Shown in pieces: positions 1 to 5,148 of a stretch of 6,669 nt of DNA. The stretch lies in NCBI GenBank assembly GCA_028691625.1, contig JAQUYZ010000090.1:1-6669 (forward strand). Reading direction: 5' to 3'. The notes under the pieces are model-generated. The model was not told the DNA's origin. It saw nothing but the letters and a program-made list of their open reading frames with translations, and made no database searches. The stretch is from Eubacteriales bacterium (GTDB lineage: Bacteria; Bacillota; Clostridia; Peptostreptococcales; Anaerovoracaceae). A program made the position numbers and the translations under genes. Position 1 is the first letter of the stretch; each line of letters begins with the position of its first letter.

Positions 1-1045
1 TCCCGTTCAGGTTCTTATCGGAAACAACTACGGAAATGGTATCGATCCCGCTGGGCATATGCTCCAGGGGAACCTCGTAATCGTCGAGGATCTCCAGAAG
101 CCGCTTCACGAATCCCCTTTCCGCGGACATCATGTTTTTATAGATGCCGATTACAGTGAAGTCCTTGTGGCCTGCGATTCCGGTGATAATGGTATCTTCC
201 TTGCCGCTTGCCTCCGCTGTTATGATCGTGCCCGGATCATCGGGTTCGTTTGTGTTTCTGATGTTGATCGGGATATCAGCTGCCCTTACCGGATAGATAG
301 CATCCTCGTGAAGTACGGAAGCACCCATATAGGACAATTCCCGCAGTTCCTTATAGGATATGGTGCTGATCGGCTTTGCATGCGGTACGATCCTTGGATC
401 TGCCATCAGGAAGCCGGACACATCGGTCCAGTTTTCATATACGTCAGCGTCCACGGCCCTTGCGACCAAAGAGCCCGTGATGTCCGAGCCGCCTCTTGAG
501 AAGGTTCTGATCCGCCCGTCGGGATAGGTTCCATAGAATCCGGGAAGCACGGCTCTCTCATGCTTTGACAGCTCCGCCCTCAGGGCATCATCGGTTTTTC
601 CGTTGAGAAATCTGCCCTTGGAGTCAAATTGAATGAGCCCCGCCGTGTCGACAAAGTCATATCCGAGATATGCCGCAGTAAGCAACGCATTGAGATATTC
701 GCCCCGGCTTGCTATGTAATCCTCCGAAGCCCCGGCTTTCAGATTTTGATTGATTTCGTCAAATTGCTTCTGAAGACTCACATTCACGCCAAGATTGTAC
801 TCGATGGCAACGTACCTGTCACAGATTACCTGGAAAACCTGATCGTAGGGTACGTTGTGATCGATATGTGCTTTGCACAGATACAGCAAATCGGTAATCT
901 TATTGTCTTCATTAAATCTTTTACCCGGCGCGGAAACGACGACATACCTTCTGTCGGGATCCGACTCCACAATTTTTTTAACCTTTGCCAACTGAATGGC
1001 GTCAGAAACTGAGGAGCCTCCGAATTTCGCCACCTTTATTCCCAT
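1..1045 (-). CDS. Aspartate kinase (aspartokinase, YclM/AK III-like), C-terminus cut by window edge
   Basis: Catalyses ATP-dependent phosphorylation of L-aspartate, the first step towards lysine, threonine, methionine and diaminopimelate; cytoplasmic. My translation of the minus strand from ATG at 1045 gives 348 uninterrupted residues to the left edge. It begins MGIKVAKFGGSS, with the nucleotide-binding KFGGSS at residues 7-12, VVVSAPGKR at 35-43, the aspartokinase SRGGSDITG at 183-191 and YENWTDVSG at 203-211. From about residue 285 an ACT regulatory domain begins (TVIGIYKNMM, then EHMPSGIDTISVVV near 328-341). The family is usually about 440 residues, so roughly 90 residues with the rest of the ACT region are missing. 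AAAGGA lies just upstream of the ATG. The gene follows metK by 55 bases with no terminator, so co-transcription from the SAM riboswitch promoter is likely. No lysine riboswitch fits in that gap. Closest to the monofunctional YclM-type kinases by the APGKR and ITDLL motifs; the exact isozyme (lysC, yclM, thrA-like) is inferred, so no symbol is given. Confidence 0.96.
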   Translation of the reverse strand, partial: MGIKVAKFGGSSVSDAIQLAKVKKIVESDPDRRYVVVSAPGKRFNEDNKITDLLYLCKAHIDHNVPYDQVFQVICDRYVAIEYNLGVNVSLQKQFDEINQNLKAGASEDYIASRGEYLNALLTAAYLGYDFVDTAGLIQFDSKGRFLNGKTDDALRAELSKHERAVLPGFYGTYPDGRIRTFSRGGSDITGSLVARAVDADVYENWTDVSGFLMADPRIVPHAKPISTISYKELRELSYMGASVLHEDAIYPVRAADIPINIRNTNEPDDPGTIITAEASGKEDTIITGIAGHKDFTVIGIYKNMMSAERGFVKRLLEILDDYEVPLEHMPSGIDTISVVVSDKNLNG

Positions 1046-1100
1046 TCTGTTTCATTCCTTTCCAGACTGTATCGATTCTCTTCAGTCAATCCATAATATT

Positions 1101-2294
1101 TTATTTTAGCATGTTTTGTGCTTCTTGTCTCAACAAATCTGCCTTATCCGTCTTTTCCCATGGTACGTCGATGTCGGTTCTCCCGAAATGTCCATAAGCA
1201 GCAACCTGTCTGTAGATCGGCCTTCTCAGATCCAGATCTCTGATGATGGATGCCGGTCTTAAGTCAAAATGCTTGTTGACCAATTCCGCGATCTTATCAT
1301 CCGGAATCGTTCCTGTACCAAAGGTTTCAACCAGAACAGAAACAGGCTTCGCGATCCCGATTGCATAAGCAAGCTCGATTTCACATTTGTCGGCCAGACC
1401 TGCTGCCACGATATTTTTAGCGGCGTATCTGGCTGCATAGGCTGCGGAACGGTCCACCTTTGTCGGATCTTTGCCTGAGAATGCGCCGCCGCCGTGTCTT
1501 GAATACCCGCCGTAGGTGTCAACGATAATTTTTCTGCCGGTCAAGCCGGAGTCTCCGTTCGGTCCGCCGATTACGAATCTTCCCGTCGGGTTGACATAGT
1601 ATTTTGTGTTCGAATCAAGGAGCTCATCCGAAATGATTGGATTGATGACATACTTTATGATGTCTTTTTTAATCTGCTCCTGGGTCACATCCTCGTCATG
1701 CTGGGTGGAAACCAGAACCGTATCGACTCTTACAACCTTGTCGTTTTCGTATTCAACGGTAACCTGAGTTTTTCCATCCGGTCTCAGGTACGCCAATTTC
1801 CCCGACTTTCTCACATCACTGAGCTGCTTGGCAAGCTTATGCGCCAGAGAAATCGGCATCGGCATCAATTCCGGCGTCTCATTGCAGGCAAAGCCGAACA
1901 TGATCCCCTGGTCTCCGGCTCCGATGGTGTCCTGCATATCGCAGCCATTGCGCTCTTTGCATTCCAGAGCCTTATCAACGCCCATTGCAATATCTCCGGA
2001 CTGCTCATGAATGGCTGTCATTACTGCGCAGGTATTTCCGTCATAGCCATATTCGCCCTTTGTATATCCTATGTCGCAGATTACTTGTCGGATCAGGTTC
2101 GGAATATCCACATAGCAATTGGTGGTAATTTCTCCCACAACCATTGCCAGTCCTGTAGTTACAGTCGTTTCTGCGGCAACTCTGCCCATTGGGTCATTTT
2201 CAAAAATCGCATCCAGTATCGCGTCGGAAATCTGGTCGCAAAGCTTATCAGGATGTCCTTCTGTAACTGATTCTGATGTAAATAATCGTTTCAT
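1101..2294 (-). CDS. metK: S-adenosylmethionine synthetase (methionine adenosyltransferase)
   Basis: Makes S-adenosylmethionine from methionine and ATP, releasing phosphate and diphosphate; a cytoplasmic enzyme, tetrameric in known bacterial members. The 397-residue product is full length for the family. Visible signatures are TEGHPDK at residues 11-17, the [10 protein letters not shown] signature at 125-134, DSGLTGRK at 248-255, the phosphate-loop signature GGGAFSGKD at 268-276 with [10 protein letters not shown] following, and a C-terminal GHFGRTD at 368-374. An ATG eight codons upstream is in frame, but it would lie upstream of the GGGAGGAAAG ribosome binding site. That site sits seven bases before the ATG at 2294, which gives the typical [10 protein letters not shown] start. 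The gene is preceded by a SAM-I riboswitch with its own terminator and by a strong promoter, so high SAM should stop transcription before it. It is followed at 55 bases by an aspartate kinase on the same strand. No defects seen. Confidence 0.99.
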   Translation of the reverse strand: MKRLFTSESVTEGHPDKLCDQISDAILDAIFENDPMGRVAAETTVTTGLAMVVGEITTNCYVDIPNLIRQVICDIGYTKGEYGYDGNTCAVMTAIHEQSGDIAMGVDKALECKERNGCDMQDTIGAGDQGIMFGFACNETPELMPMPISLAHKLAKQLSDVRKSGKLAYLRPDGKTQVTVEYENDKVVRVDTVLVSTQHDEDVTQEQIKKDIIKYVINPIISDELLDSNTKYYVNPTGRFVIGGPNGDSGLTGRKIIVDTYGGYSRHGGGAFSGKDPTKVDRSAAYAARYAAKNIVAAGLADKCEIELAYAIGIAKPVSVLVETFGTGTIPDDKIAELVNKHFDLRPASIIRDLDLRRPIYRQVAAYGHFGRTDIDVPWEKTDKADLLRQEAQNMLK

Positions 2295-2347
2295 TTTCTT
2301 TCCTCCCGGTGTAAACAATTCACTTTGTATTCTTATACTATCTTGCC

Positions 2348-2366
2348 CAATTTGCTGCGCAAATTG
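2348..2366 (-). repeat. Perfect 8-bp inverted repeat between the riboswitch terminator and metK
   Basis: CAATTTGC and GCAAATTG are separated by three bases, starting directly after the U-tract of the riboswitch terminator and ending about 50 bases before the metK start codon. It would form a stable stem-loop in the read-through mRNA. It has no U-tract of its own (GGCAAGATAG follows), so it is not a second terminator. It could be a 5' stabilising hairpin in the read-through transcript or a protein-binding palindrome; the sequence does not decide. Confidence 0.7.
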
Positions 2367-2372
2367 AATAAA

Positions 2373-2395
2373 AACCTCTTCTAATTGAAGAGGTT
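2373..2395 (-). terminator. Intrinsic terminator of the metK SAM riboswitch expression platform
   Basis: Read on the minus strand, a perfect 9-bp stem AACCTCTTC / GAAGAGGTT with the loop AATTA is followed by a U-rich tract (TTTTTATT, counting the last stem bases). It lies 16 bases after the aptamer. The 5' arm CCTCTTC (2387-2393) can pair at six of seven positions with the 3' strand of aptamer helix P1, GATGAGG (2412-2418). This gives a competing antiterminator when SAM is absent. On the plus strand the hairpin is followed by AAAA, not a T run, so it should work in one direction only. Confidence 0.93.
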
Positions 2396-2411
2396 AAAAT
2401 TTTGTTTCGAT

Positions 2412-2526
2412 CCTCATCTTTCAGAATAGATATTCCGTAGGATTTAGCACCTTTTTTATCTATTTTCATAGATACGCAGGTTGCTGGGCTTCATAGGGCC
2501 TATTCCCTCAGCCGCTCTTGATAAGG
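2412..2526 (-). promoter_or_regulatory. SAM-I (S-box) riboswitch aptamer upstream of metK
   Basis: The leader RNA binds S-adenosylmethionine and switches transcription of the metK operon off when SAM is plentiful. On the minus strand the S-box hallmarks appear in order: CTTATCAAGAG, GAGGGA, GGCCCTATGAAGCCC, GCAACC, then AGGTGCTAAATCC. Helix P1 is CCTTATC (2520-2526) with GATGAGG (2412-2418), including one G-U pair. P3 is TATCTAT / ATAGATA closed by a GAAA tetraloop (2457-2474). P4 is CGGAAT / ATTCTG with a four-base loop. Helix P2 carries the kink-turn region around GCTGAGGGA and AUGAAGCC. A terminator follows directly, so this is transcriptional control of the usual Firmicutes type. Class I is clear from these motifs. 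Confidence 0.98.
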
Positions 2527-2551
2527 TACTATTTAGTTTTACATGAGTGAT

Positions 2552-2580
2552 ATTATAACCCTTGATTTTTTAAATGTCAA
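2552..2580 (-). promoter_or_regulatory. Consensus sigma-A promoter for the SAM riboswitch-metK operon
   Basis: On the minus strand there is a perfect TTGACA -35 (plus positions 2575-2580), a 17-base spacer and a perfect TATAAT -10 (2552-2557). Transcription should start near 2543-2546, about 20 bases before helix P1 of the riboswitch. A full-consensus promoter is expected where control is by attenuation rather than by initiation. It overlaps the divergent promoter at 2562-2590. Confidence 0.93.
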
Positions 2581-2590
2581 TGGGTATACT
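2562..2590 (+). promoter_or_regulatory. Sigma-A promoter for the unknown gene at 2635, divergent to the metK promoter
   Basis: TTGATT (2562-2567), a spacer of exactly 17 bases, then TATACT (2585-2590); each hexamer matches the consensus at four or five of six positions. Transcription should start near 2597, giving a leader of about 38 bases. The -35 lies within the spacer of the opposite metK promoter, and the metK -35 (2575-2580) lies within this spacer, so two RNA polymerases could not bind at once. Confidence 0.72.
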
Positions 2591-2620
2591 TAATCTACAG
2601 AGAATTATTAGGGGGAATTG

Positions 2621-2626
2621 AGGAGG
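2621..2626 (+). promoter_or_regulatory. Ribosome binding site that fixes a TTG start
   Basis: AGGAGG lies eight bases before TTG at 2635. No in-frame ATG or GTG is nearby upstream, and the first downstream ATG codes for residue 35, so this site decides the start. Confidence 0.85.
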
Positions 2627-2634
2627 AAAACTCA

Positions 2635-3816
2635 TTGGCAGAAAGAAAATTTACGGTCATAAAGGGAGGCGCGGCTGCTGCACTCAGCAACAACCGGAGA
2701 AGGTTTCTTTCCGGATTTATTACTGACACAAGGCTTATGGGGGTAATCGGCCTGTATATTCACTGGGAATTGTCCAGCACAGAATCTGTATCGGACTTTC
2801 ATCAGTTTTTTTATTTTGATGCAGAGGAATACGGCTTTGAAACCTATAAGAGCTTGCTCGGCAGCGACACGGATGAACTGACCATCATGGAACAGGCCCT
2901 CATCGGAGGACTGGGAGGAAGCAAGGTCAACGTCAATGAGCGCGAATCACTGTATCTTATCCAGAAATATGTTGCGATGAACGAAGCACTTTCCATTCCT
3001 TTGCCGGACGGCAGAAACGAATTCGGTTTCTTACTGGGAGATCCGATCACTTTATCAGATAGTGAAAATGAAATCCTGATTGATAAATTATGTACGCCAA
3101 TCATATCGGAATATCAGCTGATCAACTATTTTCTTATGCGAGTCTATGGCAGAGACTTCGAGGCGGCCGCCTATCTGGCCAGAGAAGACCTCTCTCTGGA
3201 AATTCTTCCGGAGGAAGAAGGTGCAACCCTTTGTAAGAACAGCATTGAGGAGTACTATGATGAAAACGGCTGCTCCTATCTTTGTGAATCCCTCATAGAA
3301 TATGACGGGAAATACAAGCTGGTGGTTTCCGAAATCTATCTGAAGGAAGGTAAGGTTTCCGGGACGAAGAAGCGCTCCGCTTTCCAGGTCACGTCGGCGG
3401 AAGCGGCGATGATGCTTAATCATCCGGAATTCATCACCGTCTATGAGATTCTCACAGAAATGGAGGATTTTCTCCAGCGATTTGCCCATCTGTCCGCAAA
3501 CAGCATGCAAACGCTCCACGAAAACGGCCGGCTTTATCTGGAATTCAATAAAAACAATGACCATGTCAACAGAAAGGTTTTCCGGCTGAATGAAGATATC
3601 CATGGGCTATATTATGCAACCGACTTCGGTCAGCTGATCATTGCGACCTATAACCTCAGTGAGATCCATGAGATCGAGAAGACCCTGAGCAAAAGCGAAA
3701 TCTGTTCCTGCATCATTCCGACGGCAAAATATGAATTTAAAGAACCGATCCTTTATGAGTTCATCCAGAGCGACTTCGATGACTTTACCGATTTCCTGGA
3801 TTTTCTGAATTCCTGA
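2635..3816 (+). CDS. Conserved-looking hypothetical protein, 393 residues, function unknown
   Basis: I do not recognise this protein or any domain in it. It begins at TTG behind a strong AGGAGG and reads 393 residues without a break, with coding-like codon use and its own promoter and terminator, so it is surely a real gene. There is no signal peptide and no clear membrane segment, so it should be cytoplasmic. The N-terminus is basic (MAERKFTVIKGG, then NNRRRF at 19-24). A hydrophobic stretch with an aromatic end lies at 34-44 (LMGVIGLYIHW), and a glycine-rich GGLGG at 91-95. Acidic patches include LPEEEG at 191-196 and IEEYYDEN at 204-211. The C-terminus is FDDFTDFLDF (381-390), an alternating phenylalanine/aspartate tail. 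Five of its six cysteines lie outside any CXXC pair; C357 and C359 form a CSC. It is a single-gene transcription unit, divergent from the SAM-controlled metK operon. That arrangement hints at, but does not show, a link with methionine or SAM metabolism. Confidence 0.9.
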   Translation: MAERKFTVIKGGAAAALSNNRRRFLSGFITDTRLMGVIGLYIHWELSSTESVSDFHQFFYFDAEEYGFETYKSLLGSDTDELTIMEQALIGGLGGSKVNVNERESLYLIQKYVAMNEALSIPLPDGRNEFGFLLGDPITLSDSENEILIDKLCTPIISEYQLINYFLMRVYGRDFEAAAYLAREDLSLEILPEEEGATLCKNSIEEYYDENGCSYLCESLIEYDGKYKLVVSEIYLKEGKVSGTKKRSAFQVTSAEAAMMLNHPEFITVYEILTEMEDFLQRFAHLSANSMQTLHENGRLYLEFNKNNDHVNRKVFRLNEDIHGLYYATDFGQLIIATYNLSEIHEIEKTLSKSEICSCIIPTAKYEFKEPILYEFIQSDFDDFTDFLDFLNS

Positions 3817-3838
3817 GAACCCCTTTGGATAAGAGACG

Positions 3839-3913
3839 AAATCCCTGCACATTATAATGGAAGCTGCCTGCTTTACGCAGACAGCTCCATCGTGATTTGC
3901 CAGGGATTTTTTT
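3839..3913 (+). terminator. Two-tier hairpin terminator after the unknown gene
   Basis: An outer stem AAATCCCTG (3839-3847) / CAGGGATTT (3901-3909) runs into seven T residues (3907-3913). Inside it is a second long stem: ATGGA, GCTG and CTGC (3857-3871) pair with GCAG, CAGC and TCCAT (3877-3890), with small bulges and a TTTAC loop. It lies 22 bases after the stop codon. The outer stem and T run make it an intrinsic terminator for the plus strand. A run of seven A follows, and AAAT precedes the outer stem, so weak activity in the other direction is possible but there is no opposing gene here. Confidence 0.88.
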
Positions 3914-3927
3914 AAAAAAACATAATT

Positions 3928-3970
3928 TTACTGTTTAATATCGATCAGAACAGGTATTAGTAAACTGTAA
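3928..3970. repeat. Imperfect dyad upstream of the perR-like gene
   Basis: TTAC (3928-3931) pairs with GTAA (3967-3970), GTTTA (3933-3937) with TAAAC (3961-3965), and ATA (3938-3940) with TAT (3955-3957). There is one T-T mismatch, one three-base bulge and a 14-base centre. It lies 67 bases before the perR start and just downstream of the previous terminator, so it sits where the promoter and operator are expected. It does not match the compact PerR box (TTATAATNATTATAA). A -10-like TACAAT follows at 3975-3980, but I find no convincing -35 for it. Function unknown; it could equally be a leader RNA hairpin. Confidence 0.45.
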
Positions 3971-4036
3971 CCAATACAATCTTGAAATTGATACAGCTCA
4001 TGATCGCTTTCATCCTGAATCGCGGAGGTGGATCAC

Positions 4037-4459
4037 ATGAAATACTCAAATGAAGAACTCACAACTGAATTAAAAATAAAACACATCCGTCTTTCCCATC
4101 AAAGGGTAAGGATTCTGGATTATCTGGCAAGTCAGCTGAACCATCCGACGGCGGATCAGATCCACACAGGACTGAGGAAAGAGATTCCCACATTGTCAAA
4201 AACAACCGTCTACAGTACGTTAAATGCATTAGCCGATGCAGGGGTTGTCAGAGTCATCCACATTGAGGGCAATGAAACCCGTTATGATATCCGGGCGGAA
4301 GATCACGGGCACTTTAAATGTGAATCCTGCGGAACCATTTATGATTTCACTGCGGATATCGATTCCCTGGCAACAGGTGATTTGAAAAATTTTGATATTA
4401 AGGATAGGAATTTGTACTACAAAGGTACCTGTCCAACGTGCATCGGAGAAAAGATCTGA
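4037..4459 (+). CDS. perR: PerR-like peroxide/metal-responsive repressor, Fur family
   Basis: A dimeric winged-helix DNA-binding repressor that senses hydrogen peroxide by metal-catalysed histidine oxidation in known PerR proteins. The product is 140 residues, normal for the family. The winged helix occupies about 15-80, with the recognition helix around SKTTVYSTLNAL (54-65). All five regulatory-metal ligands of Bacillus PerR align: H36 (in NHPTAD), D84, H90, H92 and D103. Fur and Zur proteins usually have glutamate where D103 stands, which favours PerR. The structural zinc site is C95-X2-C98 and C132-X2-C135. The ATG at 4037 follows GGAGGTG at 4024-4030; a GTG at 4028 is in frame but lies inside that site and is rejected. 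A rubrerythrin gene, a common PerR target in clostridia, follows at 106 bases on the same strand. I see no clear PerR box, so control of either gene by this protein is inferred. Confidence 0.9.
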   Translation: MKYSNEELTTELKIKHIRLSHQRVRILDYLASQLNHPTADQIHTGLRKEIPTLSKTTVYSTLNALADAGVVRVIHIEGNETRYDIRAEDHGHFKCESCGTIYDFTADIDSLATGDLKNFDIKDRNLYYKGTCPTCIGEKI

Positions 4460-4517
4460 GCCGTTTGAGAGTAACCGGGCCGTTTCACTGATTTTGTCCA
4501 AAGCCTGTCCGGCTCAG
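4456..4517. repeat. Inverted repeat spanning the perR-rubrerythrin gap
   Basis: CTGAGCCG (4456-4463, overlapping the perR stop codon) and CGGCTCAG (4510-4517) are perfect 8-bp inverted repeats 46 bases apart, extendable by one G-U pair. No T run follows; instead there is an AT-rich stretch (GATATAAAAATAAAATTG) leading to the rubrerythrin ribosome binding site. It could fold as a long-range stem that sets apart the two cistrons, for processing or stability. I find no good -35/-10 pair in this gap, which favours co-transcription of the two genes. Confidence 0.5.
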
Positions 4518-4565
4518 GATACGATATAAAAATAAAATTGAAGGATAACAGGGAGGTAATTGAAA

Positions 4566-5054
4566 ATGGAAAAAACAATGAAAAATTTGATGGATGCTTT
4601 CGCAGGGGAATCCCAGGCGAACAGAAAGTACACAGCCTATGCAAAGAAGGCGGAGGCGGAAGGAAAGCTCAATGCTGCAAAGCTCTTCAAGGCTGCTTCT
4701 GATGCAGAAACCCTGCATGCCCTGAAGGAGTTCGAGGTTGCGGGCAAGGTCGGTGCAACACCCGATAATCTGAAGGATGCTGTTGCCGGTGAAACCCATG
4801 AATATCAAAGCATGTATCCTGACTTTATCAAGGAGGCCGAAGCGGAGGGGAACAAGGCCGCAGTCACAGCATTTACCTTTGCCATGAAAGCGGAAGAAGT
4901 CCATGCCAGACTTTATCAGGAAGCTTTGGAGAACCTCGATGAGACAGAGGAAGTTTTCTATTATCTCTGCCCGGTATGCGGCAATATCGAAAAATCCGTT
5001 CCGGAAAAATGCAGCATCTGCGGCGTTCCCGGTTCCAAATTCATCAAGTACTAA
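4566..5054 (+). CDS. Rubrerythrin, short form
   Basis: A cytoplasmic non-haem diiron protein that reduces hydrogen peroxide to water with electrons from NAD(P)H through rubredoxin-type carriers, a main peroxide defence in anaerobes. The 162-residue product has an N-terminal four-helix ferritin-like domain followed by a rubredoxin-like domain, the classical order rather than the reversed one. Diiron ligands visible are E15 (GES), E48 and H51 (ETLH), E76 and E79 (ETHEY), and E110 and H113 (EEVH). The FeS4 site is C135-X2-C138 (CPVCG) and C149-X2-C152 (CSICG). It is some 30 residues shorter than the Desulfovibrio protein, with no missing ligand. The ATG at 4566 lies nine bases after GGGAGG; an in-frame TTG at 4560 is too close to that site. 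It probably shares an mRNA with the perR-like gene and ends at the terminator near 5110-5144. The symbol rbr would be a reasonable label, but several paralogues are common, so it is left empty. Confidence 0.97.
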   Translation: MEKTMKNLMDAFAGESQANRKYTAYAKKAEAEGKLNAAKLFKAASDAETLHALKEFEVAGKVGATPDNLKDAVAGETHEYQSMYPDFIKEAEAEGNKAAVTAFTFAMKAEEVHARLYQEALENLDETEEVFYYLCPVCGNIEKSVPEKCSICGVPGSKFIKY

Positions 5055-5071
5055 AATATCCCGAAATCAGT

Positions 5072-5098
5072 CGATCATTCCTGCAATCAGGACAATCG
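5072..5098 (+). repeat. Small stem-loop in the rubrerythrin 3' untranslated region
   Basis: TCCTG (5079-5083) / CAGGA (5088-5092) with a CAAT loop, extended by CGAT (5072-5075) / ATCG (5095-5098) across a small internal loop. It lies 17 bases after the stop codon and ahead of the terminator. There is no T run, so it is not itself a terminator; it may protect the 3' end of the mRNA. Confidence 0.4.
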
Positions 5099-5109
5099 GC
5101 CAATACAAG

Positions 5110-5144
5110 AAAAGAGCATGGATGATGAGTTCTGTGCTCTTTTT
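5110..5144. terminator. Bidirectional terminator between convergent rubrerythrin and serine hydrolase genes
   Basis: AAAAGAGCA (5110-5118) pairs with TGCTCTTTT (5135-5143), with two further G-T wobble pairs possible inside the loop. On the plus strand the stem ends in five T; on the minus strand it ends in four T (TTTTC). It lies 55 bases after the rubrerythrin stop and only four bases beyond the stop codon of the convergent serine hydrolase gene, so it can serve both. Confidence 0.82.
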
Positions 5145-5148
5145 GCAT

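Noticed and set aside
629..1012. Plus-strand open frame of 127 residues antisense to aspartate kinase
   Set aside because: The minus strand gives an unbroken aspartate kinase with all expected motifs.
1065..1087. Five-pair inverted repeat GACTG/CAGTC between metK and aspartate kinase
   Set aside because: Too short, with a 13-base loop and no T run; not a terminator and easily due to chance.
1698..2270. Plus-strand open frame of 190 residues antisense to metK
   Set aside because: Shadow of a highly conserved gene; no promoter or ribosome site and no recognisable protein features.
2295..2347. Possible second promoter for metK downstream of the riboswitch terminator (TATAAG on the minus strand)
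   Set aside because: The only -35-like sequence (TTGCGC) is poor and 19 bases away, and such a promoter would bypass the riboswitch.
3088..3603. Minus-strand open frame of 171 residues antisense to the unknown gene
   Set aside because: The plus-strand frame has the promoter, ribosome site and terminator; the antisense frame has none of these.
3914..4036. PerR box (TTATAATNATTATAA) expected upstream of perR
   Set aside because: Looked for and not found even with a few mismatches; the dyad seen there has widely spaced arms.
4523..4538. AT-rich GATATAAAAATAAAAT as a -10 for a separate rubrerythrin promoter
   Set aside because: No -35 hexamer at 16-18 bases upstream of either possible -10; not strong enough to list as a promoter.
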